From positions 1-8,575 of the forward strand of contig JBEIHX010000058.1 of the NCBI GenBank assembly GCA_040381075.1: a stretch of 8,575 nt of DNA. The letters are read 5' to 3'. The stretch is from JBEIHX01 sp040381075 (lineage in GTDB: Bacteria > Pseudomonadota > Alphaproteobacteria > Caulobacterales > Aquidulcibacteraceae). The notes beneath the pieces were generated by a model. The model did not search any database. It was not told the origin of the DNA and saw nothing but the letters and a program-made list of their open reading frames with translations. Below, in pieces: positions 1-7,251 of this stretch (positions are counted from its first letter, which is position 1; every line of letters starts with the position of its first letter). Made by a program: the position numbers and the translations under genes.

Positions 1-2
1 CG

Positions 3-326
3 GTGCGGCGCAACGTGTCCGCCGAGCCGGATGCGCGCTTTGCAATCTCGCCGCTGGTCAAGGCGGAGTGCCTCATCGGGCCAATGCGCAGGGGCGACTT
101 TCCTCTCGAAGGCCTATATCGAGCGTTCTTCGAGACTCTCATCACGCTCGACATGAACGAAAGCATCTTTATGGACGCCGCACGCCTTCGGGCGCGGTTT
201 GGTTTAAAGATGCCCGATGCGATGCATCTTGCCTGCGCTCAACGACATGCCTGTGCGGGGCTCTGGACGAATGACGGCCGTCTCGCGACTGCCGGCGGAG
301 CGCTCGTACGCGCAATCGCGACCTGA
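3..326 (+). CDS. PIN-domain ribonuclease toxin, VapC-like (5' end outside window)
   Basis: This is the C-terminal ~107 residues of a PIN-domain protein, the fold of VapC toxins, which are Mg2+-dependent ribonucleases neutralised by a cognate antitoxin. Three of the usual acidic positions are visible: Glu in SPLVKAECL (about residue 22 of the visible part), Asp in the MPDAMHLA motif (about 73), and Asp in TNDGRL (about 91). The first acidic residue, normally in an N-terminal hydrophobic strand with D-x-N, is missing because the frame continues upstream of base 1. The GTG at position 3 is therefore not the true start. An antitoxin gene would be expected just upstream, outside the window. The stop TGA is at 324-326. 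The gene ends tail to tail with a recombinase remnant on the minus strand, whose reading frame runs into its 3' end. The PIN fold is clear; that it is an active toxin is inference. Confidence 0.8.
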   Translation: MRRNVSAEPDARFAISPLVKAECLIGPMRRGDFPLEGLYRAFFETLITLDMNESIFMDAARLRARFGLKMPDAMHLACAQRHACAGLWTNDGRLATAGGALVRAIAT

Positions 327-808
327 CTGCGCCGAGGTGAGGGTCGGACGTTCGAGCAGCCTCGCCCACGCCATTTCGGTACAGAACTGCGAACTCCGGC
401 TACGCCGGGTTTGCCGCCCGAGGCGGTGACCAGGTTGCGCAGTCGTTCCGATTTCGATCCCATGATGCGGACCTCAGTGTCCGCGACCTCGACGCGCTGG
501 GCCAGGGCGCGCAGGTAGTCGCGGCGGTAACCGCCGCTGTCCAGCCGGATGCGCCTACGGGCTGCGCTGGCGAAGGTCCCTACCATCTCCAGGCTGACGG
601 CCTGATTTTCGATGTGGTCGAGGGCAGCCTGGGCGCGCTCGGCGTCGGCGCTGGCTTGCTGGCGCATCGCCTTGAGGCCGGGGATGCGCTCTTTCAGGCC
701 GGCCGCGTCGAGATCGGCGACACCTGACTCGATGGCGTCGAACGGTCGGTTGAGGTGCGGGTCGATCTCGGCGATCCGCTTATGCAGTTCGGCAGGTGCT
801 TCCGGCAA
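239..808 (-). pseudogene. Large serine recombinase, C-terminal remnant
   Basis: The minus-strand frame encodes the C-terminal helical part of a large serine recombinase (site-specific DNA recombinase of the resolvase/invertase superfamily). I recognise the coiled-coil stretch HKRIAEIDPHLNRPFDAIES (about residues 9-28), then a Lys/Gln/Arg-rich helix, then YRRDYLRALAQRVEVADTEV and GVRSSVPKWR near the end, an arrangement I associate with alphaproteobacterial recombinase tails. The catalytic N-terminal resolvase domain with its serine, the recombinase domain and the zinc ribbon are all absent. The frame opens only from a TTG at 806-808, with an in-frame stop four codons upstream, and the sequence beyond shows no further homology that I recognise. 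The final ~40 residues are antisense to the PIN gene and are probably read-through beyond the original end. The protein cannot be active. It marks a past integrase-type element or site-specific insertion next to the toxin gene. Confidence 0.72.
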
Positions 809-1185
809 CGCTCGCTGCGCTCACGGCGGCGCCCGGGACAGCACAGCCGATCGCGCAACATTGGGCCGCCGCCTCTCGCCTCCGCCATTGCCCGGGGGTG
901 GTCCTCGCCGGACGTGGCGGCCGGCGCAGACGCTTGCGCCAGGCGGGGCTGGTAGCGCCATCGCCCGGCGCAGAGCCCTGTTGCATGCTGCGCCCGAAGG
1001 ACAGCAGGATGCACCGCGGGAAACGCGTCACGGACGCATTGATTGGAGCGCCTCCCGTGCGAGGTCACTCGCAGTGTAGCGTTGCTCCACGGCAGGCGAG
1101 GCCAAGGCGAAACCCGGCGCGCCGACTGCCGCGCGGACTGCTCACCTGCGCCATGGCGCTTGTCGCCCTGACAGGCTGCACGCCT
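809..1185. other. No recognisable gene (decayed DNA between recombinase and istB remnants)
   Basis: Open frames exist on both strands, but they are rich in Arg, Ala and Gly and lack any domain I recognise, as is common for shadow frames in GC-rich DNA. The stretch lies between two truncated genes, so it is probably relic sequence from one of the elements or from the junction between them. No promoter, RNA gene or repeat array was seen. Confidence 0.5.
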
Positions 1186-1556
1186 GCGCACAGGGCCGGC
1201 CGCGACAATCACTCAGCACTATACCAGCGCGCACCCAACTCTTTGCCGAACTCGCATTGGCGCGCGGCGACAGCCGCCATGACCGCATGATGCGCAGCCT
1301 CTGCAGGGCCGATGTCCTCGTCCTTGACGACTGGGGGCTCGCCTTGCTCGCCGCCTGCGCCCGCCATGACCGTCTGGAGCTCCTGGAGGCGCGTTATGGA
1401 CGAAGGTCATTCATCATCACAAGCCAGCTGCCCGTCGACAAGTGGCGCGACTTAATCGGCGACCCCACCTACGCCGGCGCTATCCTCGATCGCGTCGCGC
1501 ATAATGCCCATCGCATCAACCTCTCCGGCCACAGCCTGCGGCGAACCAGGACATAG
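1186..1556 (+). pseudogene. istB: IS21-family IstB-like ATPase, truncated and frameshifted
   Basis: IstB is the AAA+ helper ATPase of IS21-family transposition. The fragment matches the central and C-terminal part. GRDNHSALYQRAP is read in one frame (to about 1236), then QLFAELALARGDSRHDR, a Walker-B-like VLVLDDWGLA (about 1317-1346), SFIITSQLPVDKWRDLIGDP and ILDRVAHNAHRINLSG in the next frame. The two parts join only if one base is missing near 1237, where CCC-AA-CTC replaces an expected extra codon, so the gene is frameshifted. The N-terminal part with the Walker A loop is absent. A start codon such as the TTG at 1257 would yield only 99 residues. The stop is TAG at 1554-1556. It converges on a second, different istB remnant that ends at 1675. 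The family assignment is firm; loss of function is inferred from the frameshift and missing N-terminus. Confidence 0.85.
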
Positions 1557-1674
1557 TCGGCCCCCACCAAACCGGCTTGACCAATCCAACCGCTCAGGAC
1601 TTTAGCCACACCCACCGCAGACCGTTAAGGGGCGCCTCCCCTTCGGCGACATTGTAAACGTCCCCCTTTGCTGA
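1557..1674 (-). mobile_element. IS21-type terminal region between two convergent istB remnants
   Basis: Read on the minus strand, just downstream of the istB stop at 1675, the sequence carries GGGGGACGTTTACAATGTCG followed by a GGGGA-type repeat. This GGGGGAC...TGTCGCC pattern is the kind of repeated terminal motif I know from right ends of IS21-family elements. A 6-bp perfect stem (AAGGGG 1627-1632, CCCCTT 1638-1643) lies inside it. The exact element tip and target duplication cannot be fixed from this window. The portion nearer 1557-1600 may belong to the other, plus-strand element. Confidence 0.5.
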
Positions 1675-2299
1675 CTATGGCTTGTTGTTTGGTTCCGCTG
1701 CGCCAGCCTTCTGCAGAATGCCGGCGCGGCGCTTTTCCTTGAGCCGGTAGGACTCCGCGCGGATCGCGACGACGGCGCTGTGTTGCAGGAGCCGGTCGAG
1801 GATCGCGGTGGCGACGACGGTGGCGCCGAACACTTCGCCCCAATCGCCCGCGGCCCGGTTGGATGTGATGAGGACGGCGCCCTTCTCATAGCGGCGCGAG
1901 ATGAGCTGGAAGAAAAGATGTGCAGCGTTTGGCTCGAACGGCAGATAGCCCAGTTCGTCGATGATCAGGAGCTTCGGCTTGGCCAGCGACGCGAGCTTGT
2001 CGTCGAGCGCACCGGGCTCGTGGGCCTTCGATCATTGCGCCACCAGAGCCGCCGCGGAGATGAAGAGCACGCCATAGCCGGCAAGGATGGCTTCGAGCCC
2101 GAGCGCCACAGCTAAATGGGTCTTGCCGACGCAGGGCGGACCCAAGAGCAGCAGGTTTTCGCCATTGGCGATCCAGCGGCATGCGGCGAGGTCGCGCGGG
2201 TGTTTGGGATCAAGCGAAGGCTGGGCAGAAAAGCAAAGCCGGCCAGATCGCGCACGAACGGAAAGCGCGCCAGCCCTAACGCACACTCTCGGCCAATGT
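1675..2299 (-). pseudogene. istB: Second IS21-family IstB-like ATPase, broken by a frameshift and an in-frame stop
   Basis: Reading the minus strand from about 2299 to the TAG at 1675-1677 gives ~200 codons of IstB. It contains ARFPFVRDLAGFAF, then QPSLDPK, RDLAACRWIANGENLLLLGP, Walker A GPPCVGKT (about 2120-2145), LFISAAALVAQ, LAKPKLLIIDELGYLPFEP (Walker B), RRYEKGAVLITSNRAAGDWG, ATAILDRLLQHSAVV and SYRLKEKR. Two lesions are visible. One base is missing in the A-run at 2229-2232 (plus strand), which shifts the frame between GFAF and SAQPS. A TGA at 2034-2032 interrupts the frame right after LVAQ, with perfect in-frame homology resuming beyond it. The N-terminal ~60 residues are absent, replaced by IS110-type sequence. 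Motif wording differs clearly from the plus-strand istB fragment, so these are two separate IS21 subfamilies rather than a duplication. No functional product is expected. Confidence 0.88.
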
Positions 2300-2443
2300 G
2301 ACTTGCGGGACTGGGGCCTGAGGATCACAAAGGTGTCCGGCTGCAAGAAGGCGAATGTCGCCGTCGCCAGGAAGCTCGCCACGATTTTGCATGCTATGTG
2401 GAAGGCAAACCTGGAGTTCAATCCGAAACGAGCCGTGGCATGA
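2300..2443 (+). pseudogene. IS110/IS1111-family transposase, C-terminal fragment
   Basis: The last ~47 codons of a transposase of the IS110 (IS116/IS902, IS1111) type, which carry a DEDD RuvC-like N-terminal domain and a transposase_20 C-terminal domain with a catalytic serine. Only the extreme C-terminus remains: DLRDWGLRITKVSGCKKANV then AVARKLATILHAMWKANLEF, matching the family ending in which a basic VAVARKLA helix is followed by an ILHxMW motif. The stop is TGA at 2441-2443. Upstream, the frame crosses directly into the antisense istB remnant near 2295-2300 with no family homology, so the 5' part was lost. The long frame that opens at 2087 is mostly antisense to istB. Confidence 0.8.
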
Positions 2444-2655
2444 TCACAAGCTCGGCGCCCTTCACCAAACGTCCCGGTCGGGACGATGGCGCGGATCAGG
2501 TCGCTCCCGTTCGCTGCGGGTCGGCTTTGCCGCCACCGCGAACACCACTTTCGATCGATCCCCCGTCCAAAACGCCATCATGCGGCGGCCAAGAGCCGAC
2601 CCCGGAGAGAACCATGACCCCGACCGGGCCGGCAGGTTGAAGACAGCCACTTGAC
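2444..2655 (+). mobile_element. Probable 3' non-coding flank of the IS110-type element
   Basis: Downstream of the transposase stop is a GC-rich stretch with no convincing gene. It resembles, from memory, the conserved non-coding tail of alphaproteobacterial IS110-family elements, including the CGATCGATCCC, CGCCATCATGCGG and ACCCCGGAGAGAACCATGAC words at about 2553-2620. IS110 elements lack typical terminal inverted repeats, so the right boundary cannot be set by eye; 2655 is approximate. Small frames on both strands here show no domains and I leave them out. Confidence 0.45.
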
Positions 2656-2951
2656 CGACGCGATTGAAGAACCCGATTGGACGTAACCCGTCGGCTCGTC
2701 TGGAGATGTCGAAGAGTGTCGTTTTTTGTCTATGCCCTGACAGTCGTTCCCGGCGTGGCGGGTGTCCGGCGGGTTGAAAGTGTCAGACACTACAGCTCAC
2801 GGCCTGGTGTTGGACCGCTCGTCAGGACGTGACGTTGCGCCGCCTGACAGGTCAGCGCCCCCAGCGCTCCCTGAGTGGACCGTTCGCGGCTGTCTATCGG
2901 CTCTCGCCCGGCGACGGAAATCGCGCACTGTTCGGTTTAAAGGTGATCTGA
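2656..2951. other. Intergenic DNA upstream of the esterase, with a 13-bp palindrome
   Basis: No gene is supported here. AGTGTCAGACACT (2779-2791) is a perfect palindrome around a central A, about 160 bases before the esterase start. TGTC words recur at 2707, 2717 and 2727, a spacing reminiscent of transposon tips, so the palindrome could belong to an IS end rather than be an operator. Just before the esterase, AAAGGTGAT (2939-2947) is a good ribosome-binding site. No clear -35/-10 pair was found. Confidence 0.4.
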
Positions 2952-3929
2952 ATGTCCATCCTGAGGTCCAATCCACTGAACAGGCGAGCCTATCTTCTGA
3001 GCCTCGGCGCTTCCCTTGTCGGCCTCGCCGCAGGGGGCGCCTCACAGGCAGAGCCAACCCAGTCGTCGGGACAGATGCTCCCCCTCCCGCCACTGCAGTG
3101 GGTGACCCCCAGGGTCGAAGGCCCGGGCCTGTCCTTCCACACCTTCCTGAGCCGGGCCGCGGCAACCGAGGTCAGCTTCCACGTCTATGCGCCTCCGGCC
3201 TATACATCCGCCTCTACCCGACGGTTCCCTGTCGTCTACTGGCTGCATGGCGCCGGCGGCGGCGTCGCGGGCATTGCACGACTGTCCGCGCTCCTGGATG
3301 CGGCCATCTCTGCCGGGCAGACGCCACCCGTGCTCATGGTCTTCGTCAACGGGCTGCGGATGGGGATGTACGTCGACTGGGCGAATGGTCGGGCCCCGCT
3401 GGAGACAGTCATCGTCCACGAACTGCGTCCCCACATCGATGCCAACTGGCGCACGATTGCCGCCCGTAAGGGGCGATTGCTCGATGGCTTCAGCATGGGC
3501 GGCTATGGGGCGGCGCGCTTCGGATTTCGTTACCCCGAGCTGTTCGCCAATGTGTCCATCATGGGCGCCGGACCGATGCAGGAGACGCTGGACAGGACCC
3601 CACGCGCCAGCAGGGTCCAGGCGCAAGACCTCCTCAGGGATGTCTATGGCGGCGGCCAGGACCGCTTCCAGGCGGTGAGCCCGCGCCGCTATGCGGCACA
3701 GAATGCAGCCGCCCTCGCCAGGGACACGCGCCTGCGGCTGGTTGTCGGCGACCGGGACGAGACCCTGCAGAACAACCAGGACTTCCACGTCTATCTGACA
3801 CGGTTGGAAATCCCCCACGACTGGATTGTCCTGCCCGGCGTCGGCCACGACCCGATGGCGGTCTTGACCGCCCTGGGTGACCGGCAATGGGCCTTCTATC
3901 GGGACGCCTTTGCGGTCGATGGCGCCTGA
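2952..3929 (+). CDS. Exported alpha/beta-hydrolase esterase (esterase D / PF00756 type)
   Basis: A 325-residue hydrolase of the putative-esterase family that includes S-formylglutathione hydrolase, feruloyl esterases and mycolyltransferase-like proteins. The N-terminus has a twin-arginine-like signal, LNRRAYLL (9-16), a hydrophobic core through about residue 29 and a plausible cleavage after ASQA (33), so export to the periplasm is likely. The mature domain shows VYAPPAY (78-84), the oxyanion-region strand PVVYWLHGAGGG (93-104), the nucleophile elbow GFSMGGYGA with Ser181, GDRD (266-269) supplying the acid, and GVGHDP with His299. The complete triad suggests an active enzyme; the natural ester is unknown. 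The ATG at 2952 is preceded by an AGGTG ribosome site six bases upstream. A short inverted repeat follows the stop. It stands alone: its upstream neighbours are dead IS fragments and the next gene begins 760 bases later. Confidence 0.88.
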   Translation: MSILRSNPLNRRAYLLSLGASLVGLAAGGASQAEPTQSSGQMLPLPPLQWVTPRVEGPGLSFHTFLSRAAATEVSFHVYAPPAYTSASTRRFPVVYWLHGAGGGVAGIARLSALLDAAISAGQTPPVLMVFVNGLRMGMYVDWANGRAPLETVIVHELRPHIDANWRTIAARKGRLLDGFSMGGYGAARFGFRYPELFANVSIMGAGPMQETLDRTPRASRVQAQDLLRDVYGGGQDRFQAVSPRRYAAQNAAALARDTRLRLVVGDRDETLQNNQDFHVYLTRLEIPHDWIVLPGVGHDPMAVLTALGDRQWAFYRDAFAVDGA

Positions 3930-3931
3930 CG

Positions 3932-3950
3932 CAACCGCAGCAGCCGGTTG
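3932..3950 (+). terminator. Short stem-loop just after the esterase stop
   Basis: CAACCG (3932-3937) and CGGTTG (3945-3950) form a perfect 6-bp stem with a 7-base loop, beginning two bases after the esterase TGA. There is no run of T after it, so it would be at best a weak or Rho-assisted terminator, or an mRNA 3'-end stabiliser. Confidence 0.35.
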
Positions 3951-4689
3951 GATGAAACGCCCCAAACACTGCGATCTGCAGCAACCACGCCACGCAACGT
4001 CTGGCGGCCACGGAGCAGGGCGGGGTCAGCGCACGCGTTGGAGAGGTGATCTCCACGCAGTGGTGGGAGCCCGCCGGCGGCACTGGATCAGGACGTGCGC
4101 TGACCCGGTCTTGGTGCGCCTGGAGGGCGACAGGCTTCAGGAGATCGGCGCGTAGCCAGGGGCGTTACATCACGCCGCCGGTCGTGCCCGCGGCGTTCCG
4201 CAAGCCGGGGCGCGGTGCTGCTGTTTGCGATGTGAAGGCGCCCGCCATTGCGAGGAACAGGCGCCCAGCACCGTATTCACGCCCTTGGGCCCGAGCGGGC
4301 GGACCTGACGGTCGCGGCGGCGGAGCACCGTCCCCTCGTCGTTTGGAGAGGGGCGACATAGCGCCCTGCAACATCACACCAGGGACGCTGGTGGGGATCT
4401 GCAGCCAAAGCCACACGCGCTTTGTCCCGGACGCAACCGCCACGGCGCGCGTAACCGGCGCCGCCCCGACCTGAAGTGCGGCGCGCCGGCCAGCCTCAAA
4501 CCACCGCCAGAGCGCTGCTGGCCCATGATGCACCATGCGATCTGGCGGGTCGCGTCTTTGACCGGATCCGGCACGTCTGCGCGATCGCAAACCGGATTGG
4601 ACGCAGACGCCGCAAACTGCCCCGCGCGCATCAAACGCGCGCAGGCGGGATTGCACACGCGGTTCATGGGCGGTGACCCGGAAGATCGG
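3951..4689. other. Long unassigned region upstream of the P-type ATPase
   Basis: About 740 bases without a gene I can support. Frames on both strands, including a 214-codon minus-strand one (4165-4809), are low-complexity Arg/Gly/Pro/Ala and carry no motif. The ATPase frame itself is open back to an ATG at 4525, giving a possible 55-residue extension that looks non-native. An enteric mgtA has a long regulatory leader; I looked for an obvious leader peptide or magnesium-riboswitch-like structure here and cannot demonstrate one by eye. No tRNA or other RNA gene was seen. Confidence 0.4.
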
Positions 4690-7251
4690 ATGGAGCGGAT
4701 GCAGGATGCCGACGATAGCACTCCCTATTGGAGCGTGGACCATGCAATCCTGGCCGCTTCCCTGGGATCTGGCCCGTCCGGTCTTGCCTCCACGCGTGCG
4801 ATAGCCCAACTCGCCATAACCGGCCCCAACAGTGTCGAGGATGCGGCGCAGGTGAGCGCCCTGCGCCTGCTGCTCCGCCAGTTCGAAAGCCCTCTCGCTT
4901 GCATCCTGGCGTTTGCTGCAGCGATCTCACTTGTGCTCCAGCAATGGATCGACGCCGGAATCATCCTTGCGATCGTGGTGGGCAGCGCCCTGCTGGGTTT
5001 CTTCCAGGAATATCGGGCGTCTGCAGCAGCAGAGGCGTTGAAGAAGCGCCTTGCGCTGACCTGCCGGGTCATTCGCGATGGCGCAACGCTGGAGGTTCCT
5101 GTCAGCACTGTCGTGCCTGGCGATATCGTCCTGCTGTCAGCCGGCGATCTCATTCCCGCCGACGGTGTGGTGATCGAGGCGGCGGACTTCCTCGTGACCG
5201 AGGCGAGCATGACCGGCGAGCCCTTCCCTGTCGAGAAGCGGCCAGGGACCATCCAGGCCAACGCCCCGATCACGGAGCGGACGAATTGCGTTTTTTTGGG
5301 CGCATCGGTGCGCAGCGGCACGGCCAGGGTGCTCGCAGTCAAGACAGGTCGGCGCACCGAGTTCGGTGCGATCGCAGCCCGGCTTCGGGCGCGCCAGCCC
5401 GAGACCGACTTCGCCCGCGGGGTTCGTCAGTTTGGCTACCTCCTCATCCGCGTGATGGTGGTGATCGTCCTGTTTGTGCTCACGATGAACCTGCTGCTAC
5501 AGCGTCCGGTGATCGAGTCGCTGCTGTTTGCAGTCGCCCTCGCCGTCGGACTCTCGCCGGAACTCCTGCCCGCGATCATCAGCGTGACGCTCTCGGCCGG
5601 CGCACGCGCCATGAGCACACGTGGCGTCATCGTGCGGCGGCTCGACGCCATCGAAAACCTCGGCAGCATGGACATTCTTTGCACCGACAAGACAGGCACG
5701 CTTACCGAGGGGCGCATCATTCTGCAGGCGGTGGTGAACGCCGCCAACGAACCCTCGCAGGAGGTGCGCCGTCTCGCTTTCATAAATGCGGCCTTCGAGA
5801 CCGGGATCGATAACCCGCTCGACGCCGCGATCGCAGCCGCCGGGACAAGCGCCGGGTTGAGCACCGACGGCCTCACAAAGATCGATGAGATTCCCTACGA
5901 CTTCATGCGACGCCGGTTGACGATTGTGGTGGCTGAAGGCGCCACGCCGGCCTACCACCTGTTCATCACCAAAGGTGCAGTTTCAAACGTGCTCGACATC
6001 TGCTCCCTGGTGGAGCGCAACGGTGTCGAGGCTCCCCTGGACCACGGGGTGCGAGCGGAACTCGAGGCCGTCTTCAGGGCGAAAGGCGCACAAGGGTTTC
6101 GCGTACTCGCGGTCGCGACGCGCAGGGCCGCGATCAAGGCTGACTACACCCGCATTGACGAACGGGACATGACCTTCCAGGGGTTCCTTATTTTTCTCGA
6201 CCCTCCCAAACCGGAAGCGAAGGCGACGATTGCGGACCTCGCCCGCCTCGGCGTCGCGATCAAGGTCATCAGCGGCGACAATCGCTATGTGACCGCGCAT
6301 ATGGCGCAGGCTGTCGGCCTCGATGCGACCTCCATGCTGACGGGTGAGGAGATCGCAGGTCTGCACGACGAGGCGCTGTGGCGCCTTGCCCCGGAGACAG
6401 ACTTGTTTGTCGAAACCGACCCGCAACAGAAGGAACGCATTGTGCGCGCCCTGCAGCGCACAGGCCATTCGGTGGGCTATCTCGGCGACGGGATCAACGA
6501 TGCCCCCGCATTGCATGCGGCGGATGTCGGAATCTCGGTGGAAGAGGCCGTGGACGTTGCGCGCGAGAGCGCCGACATCATCCTCCTGAGCCGGGACCTG
6601 GATGTTTTGCGATCCGGTGTGGAGGATGGCCGGCGAACCTTCGCGAACACCCTCAAATACATCTCGATCACGACCAGCGCGAACTTTGGCAACATGATCA
6701 GCATGGCGCTGGCGACGCCGCTCCTGCCATTCCTGCCGCTGGCCGCAAAACAGATCCTGCTGAACAATTTCCTTTCCGACATGCCATCGATTGCGATTTC
6801 CAGCGATAATGTCGATCCGGAGCGGGTGCTGCGCCCCCAACGCTGGAACGTGAGGAGCATCCAGAAATTCATGCTTGTCTTCGGGCTTATCAGCTCGGGC
6901 TTCGACCTCCTGACTTTCGGCGTCCTGCTGCATGCCTTTCATGCGGCTCAGGGGACGTTTCAGACGTCGTGGTTCATGATCTCCCTCCTGACAGAACTTG
7001 CGGTCGTGCTGGTCCTGCGCACCCGCAAGCCCGCCTTCCGCAGCCGGCCCAGCCGCTTGTTGATCTGGTCGACCGTGGTTGTCGCTGCAGCCACGTTCGC
7101 CCTGCCGTTCCTTGGGGGCTTGAGCGCGCTCTTCGGATTCGTGCCGCTGTCGACACCAGAACTTGCCGCTGTGGCGGCCATCGTCGCGGGATACATCGTG
7201 GCGACCGAGGTGGCGAAGGCCTGGTATTTTCGATCTGAGACCAGGCCTTGA
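4690..7251 (+). CDS. mgtA: P-type ATPase, MgtA/MgtB-like (P3B) magnesium transporter
   Basis: An inner-membrane ATP-driven cation importer, probably for Mg2+. From the ATG at 4690 it has 853 residues, near the usual 890-910. Visible in order: M1-M2 (about 66-110), actuator loop with TGEP (175-178), M3 (248-271), M4 with VGLSPELLP (Glu291), phosphorylation site DKTGT (Asp333), nucleotide-domain KGA (428-430), hinge GDGINDAPAL (599-608), M5 with NFGN (Asn665, Asn668), M6 with LSDMP (Asp697), and four more C-terminal helices. The PE(M/L)LP motif in M4 and RVLRPQRWNVRSIQKFML after M6 match MgtA rather than Ca2+, H+ or heavy-metal pumps; no N-terminal metal-binding domain is present. GGAAG at 4680-4684 sits five bases before ATG 4690, so I prefer it over 4525 or 4666; 4699 is also possible. 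There is no mgtC, phoPQ or corA neighbour. Substrate is inferred from family motifs. Confidence 0.88.
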   Translation: MERMQDADDSTPYWSVDHAILAASLGSGPSGLASTRAIAQLAITGPNSVEDAAQVSALRLLLRQFESPLACILAFAAAISLVLQQWIDAGIILAIVVGSALLGFFQEYRASAAAEALKKRLALTCRVIRDGATLEVPVSTVVPGDIVLLSAGDLIPADGVVIEAADFLVTEASMTGEPFPVEKRPGTIQANAPITERTNCVFLGASVRSGTARVLAVKTGRRTEFGAIAARLRARQPETDFARGVRQFGYLLIRVMVVIVLFVLTMNLLLQRPVIESLLFAVALAVGLSPELLPAIISVTLSAGARAMSTRGVIVRRLDAIENLGSMDILCTDKTGTLTEGRIILQAVVNAANEPSQEVRRLAFINAAFETGIDNPLDAAIAAAGTSAGLSTDGLTKIDEIPYDFMRRRLTIVVAEGATPAYHLFITKGAVSNVLDICSLVERNGVEAPLDHGVRAELEAVFRAKGAQGFRVLAVATRRAAIKADYTRIDERDMTFQGFLIFLDPPKPEAKATIADLARLGVAIKVISGDNRYVTAHMAQAVGLDATSMLTGEEIAGLHDEALWRLAPETDLFVETDPQQKERIVRALQRTGHSVGYLGDGINDAPALHAADVGISVEEAVDVARESADIILLSRDLDVLRSGVEDGRRTFANTLKYISITTSANFGNMISMALATPLLPFLPLAAKQILLNNFLSDMPSIAISSDNVDPERVLRPQRWNVRSIQKFMLVFGLISSGFDLLTFGVLLHAFHAAQGTFQTSWFMISLLTELAVVLVLRTRKPAFRSRPSRLLIWSTVVVAAATFALPFLGGLSALFGFVPLSTPELAAVAAIVAGYIVATEVAKAWYFRSETRP
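7216..7249 (+). terminator. Perfect 10-bp inverted repeat spanning the end of the ATPase gene
   Basis: AAGGCCTGGT (7216-7225) and ACCAGGCCTT (7240-7249) are exact inverted copies separated by 14 bases. The structure covers the last codons and the first base of the TGA stop (7249-7251). No T-run follows, so intrinsic termination is uncertain; it could instead protect the mRNA 3' end or act during translation termination. Confidence 0.45.

Noticed and set aside
694..1212. A 172-codon minus-strand open frame
   Set aside because: It overlaps the recombinase frame and is Arg/Ala-rich without any domain; typical GC-rich shadow.
1120..1215. A lipoprotein-like signal (MALVALTGC) in the plus-strand frame near 1153
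   Set aside because: The residues that follow (HRAGRDNHSALYQRAP) match IstB in the same frame, there is no good ribosome site, and the frame dies in the frameshifted istB. The lipobox is probably chance.
3042..3965. A 307-codon minus-strand open frame opposite the esterase
   Set aside because: It is a mirror of a clearly functional esterase with an intact triad and has no recognisable domain.
4046..4809. Plus- and minus-strand frames between the esterase and ATPase (142 and 214 codons)
   Set aside because: Low-complexity basic composition, no motif or good ribosome site; the minus one overlaps the ATPase start.
5983..6942. A 319-codon minus-strand open frame opposite the ATPase
   Set aside because: It lies wholly antisense to conserved ATPase motifs, including GDGINDAPAL; shadow frame.
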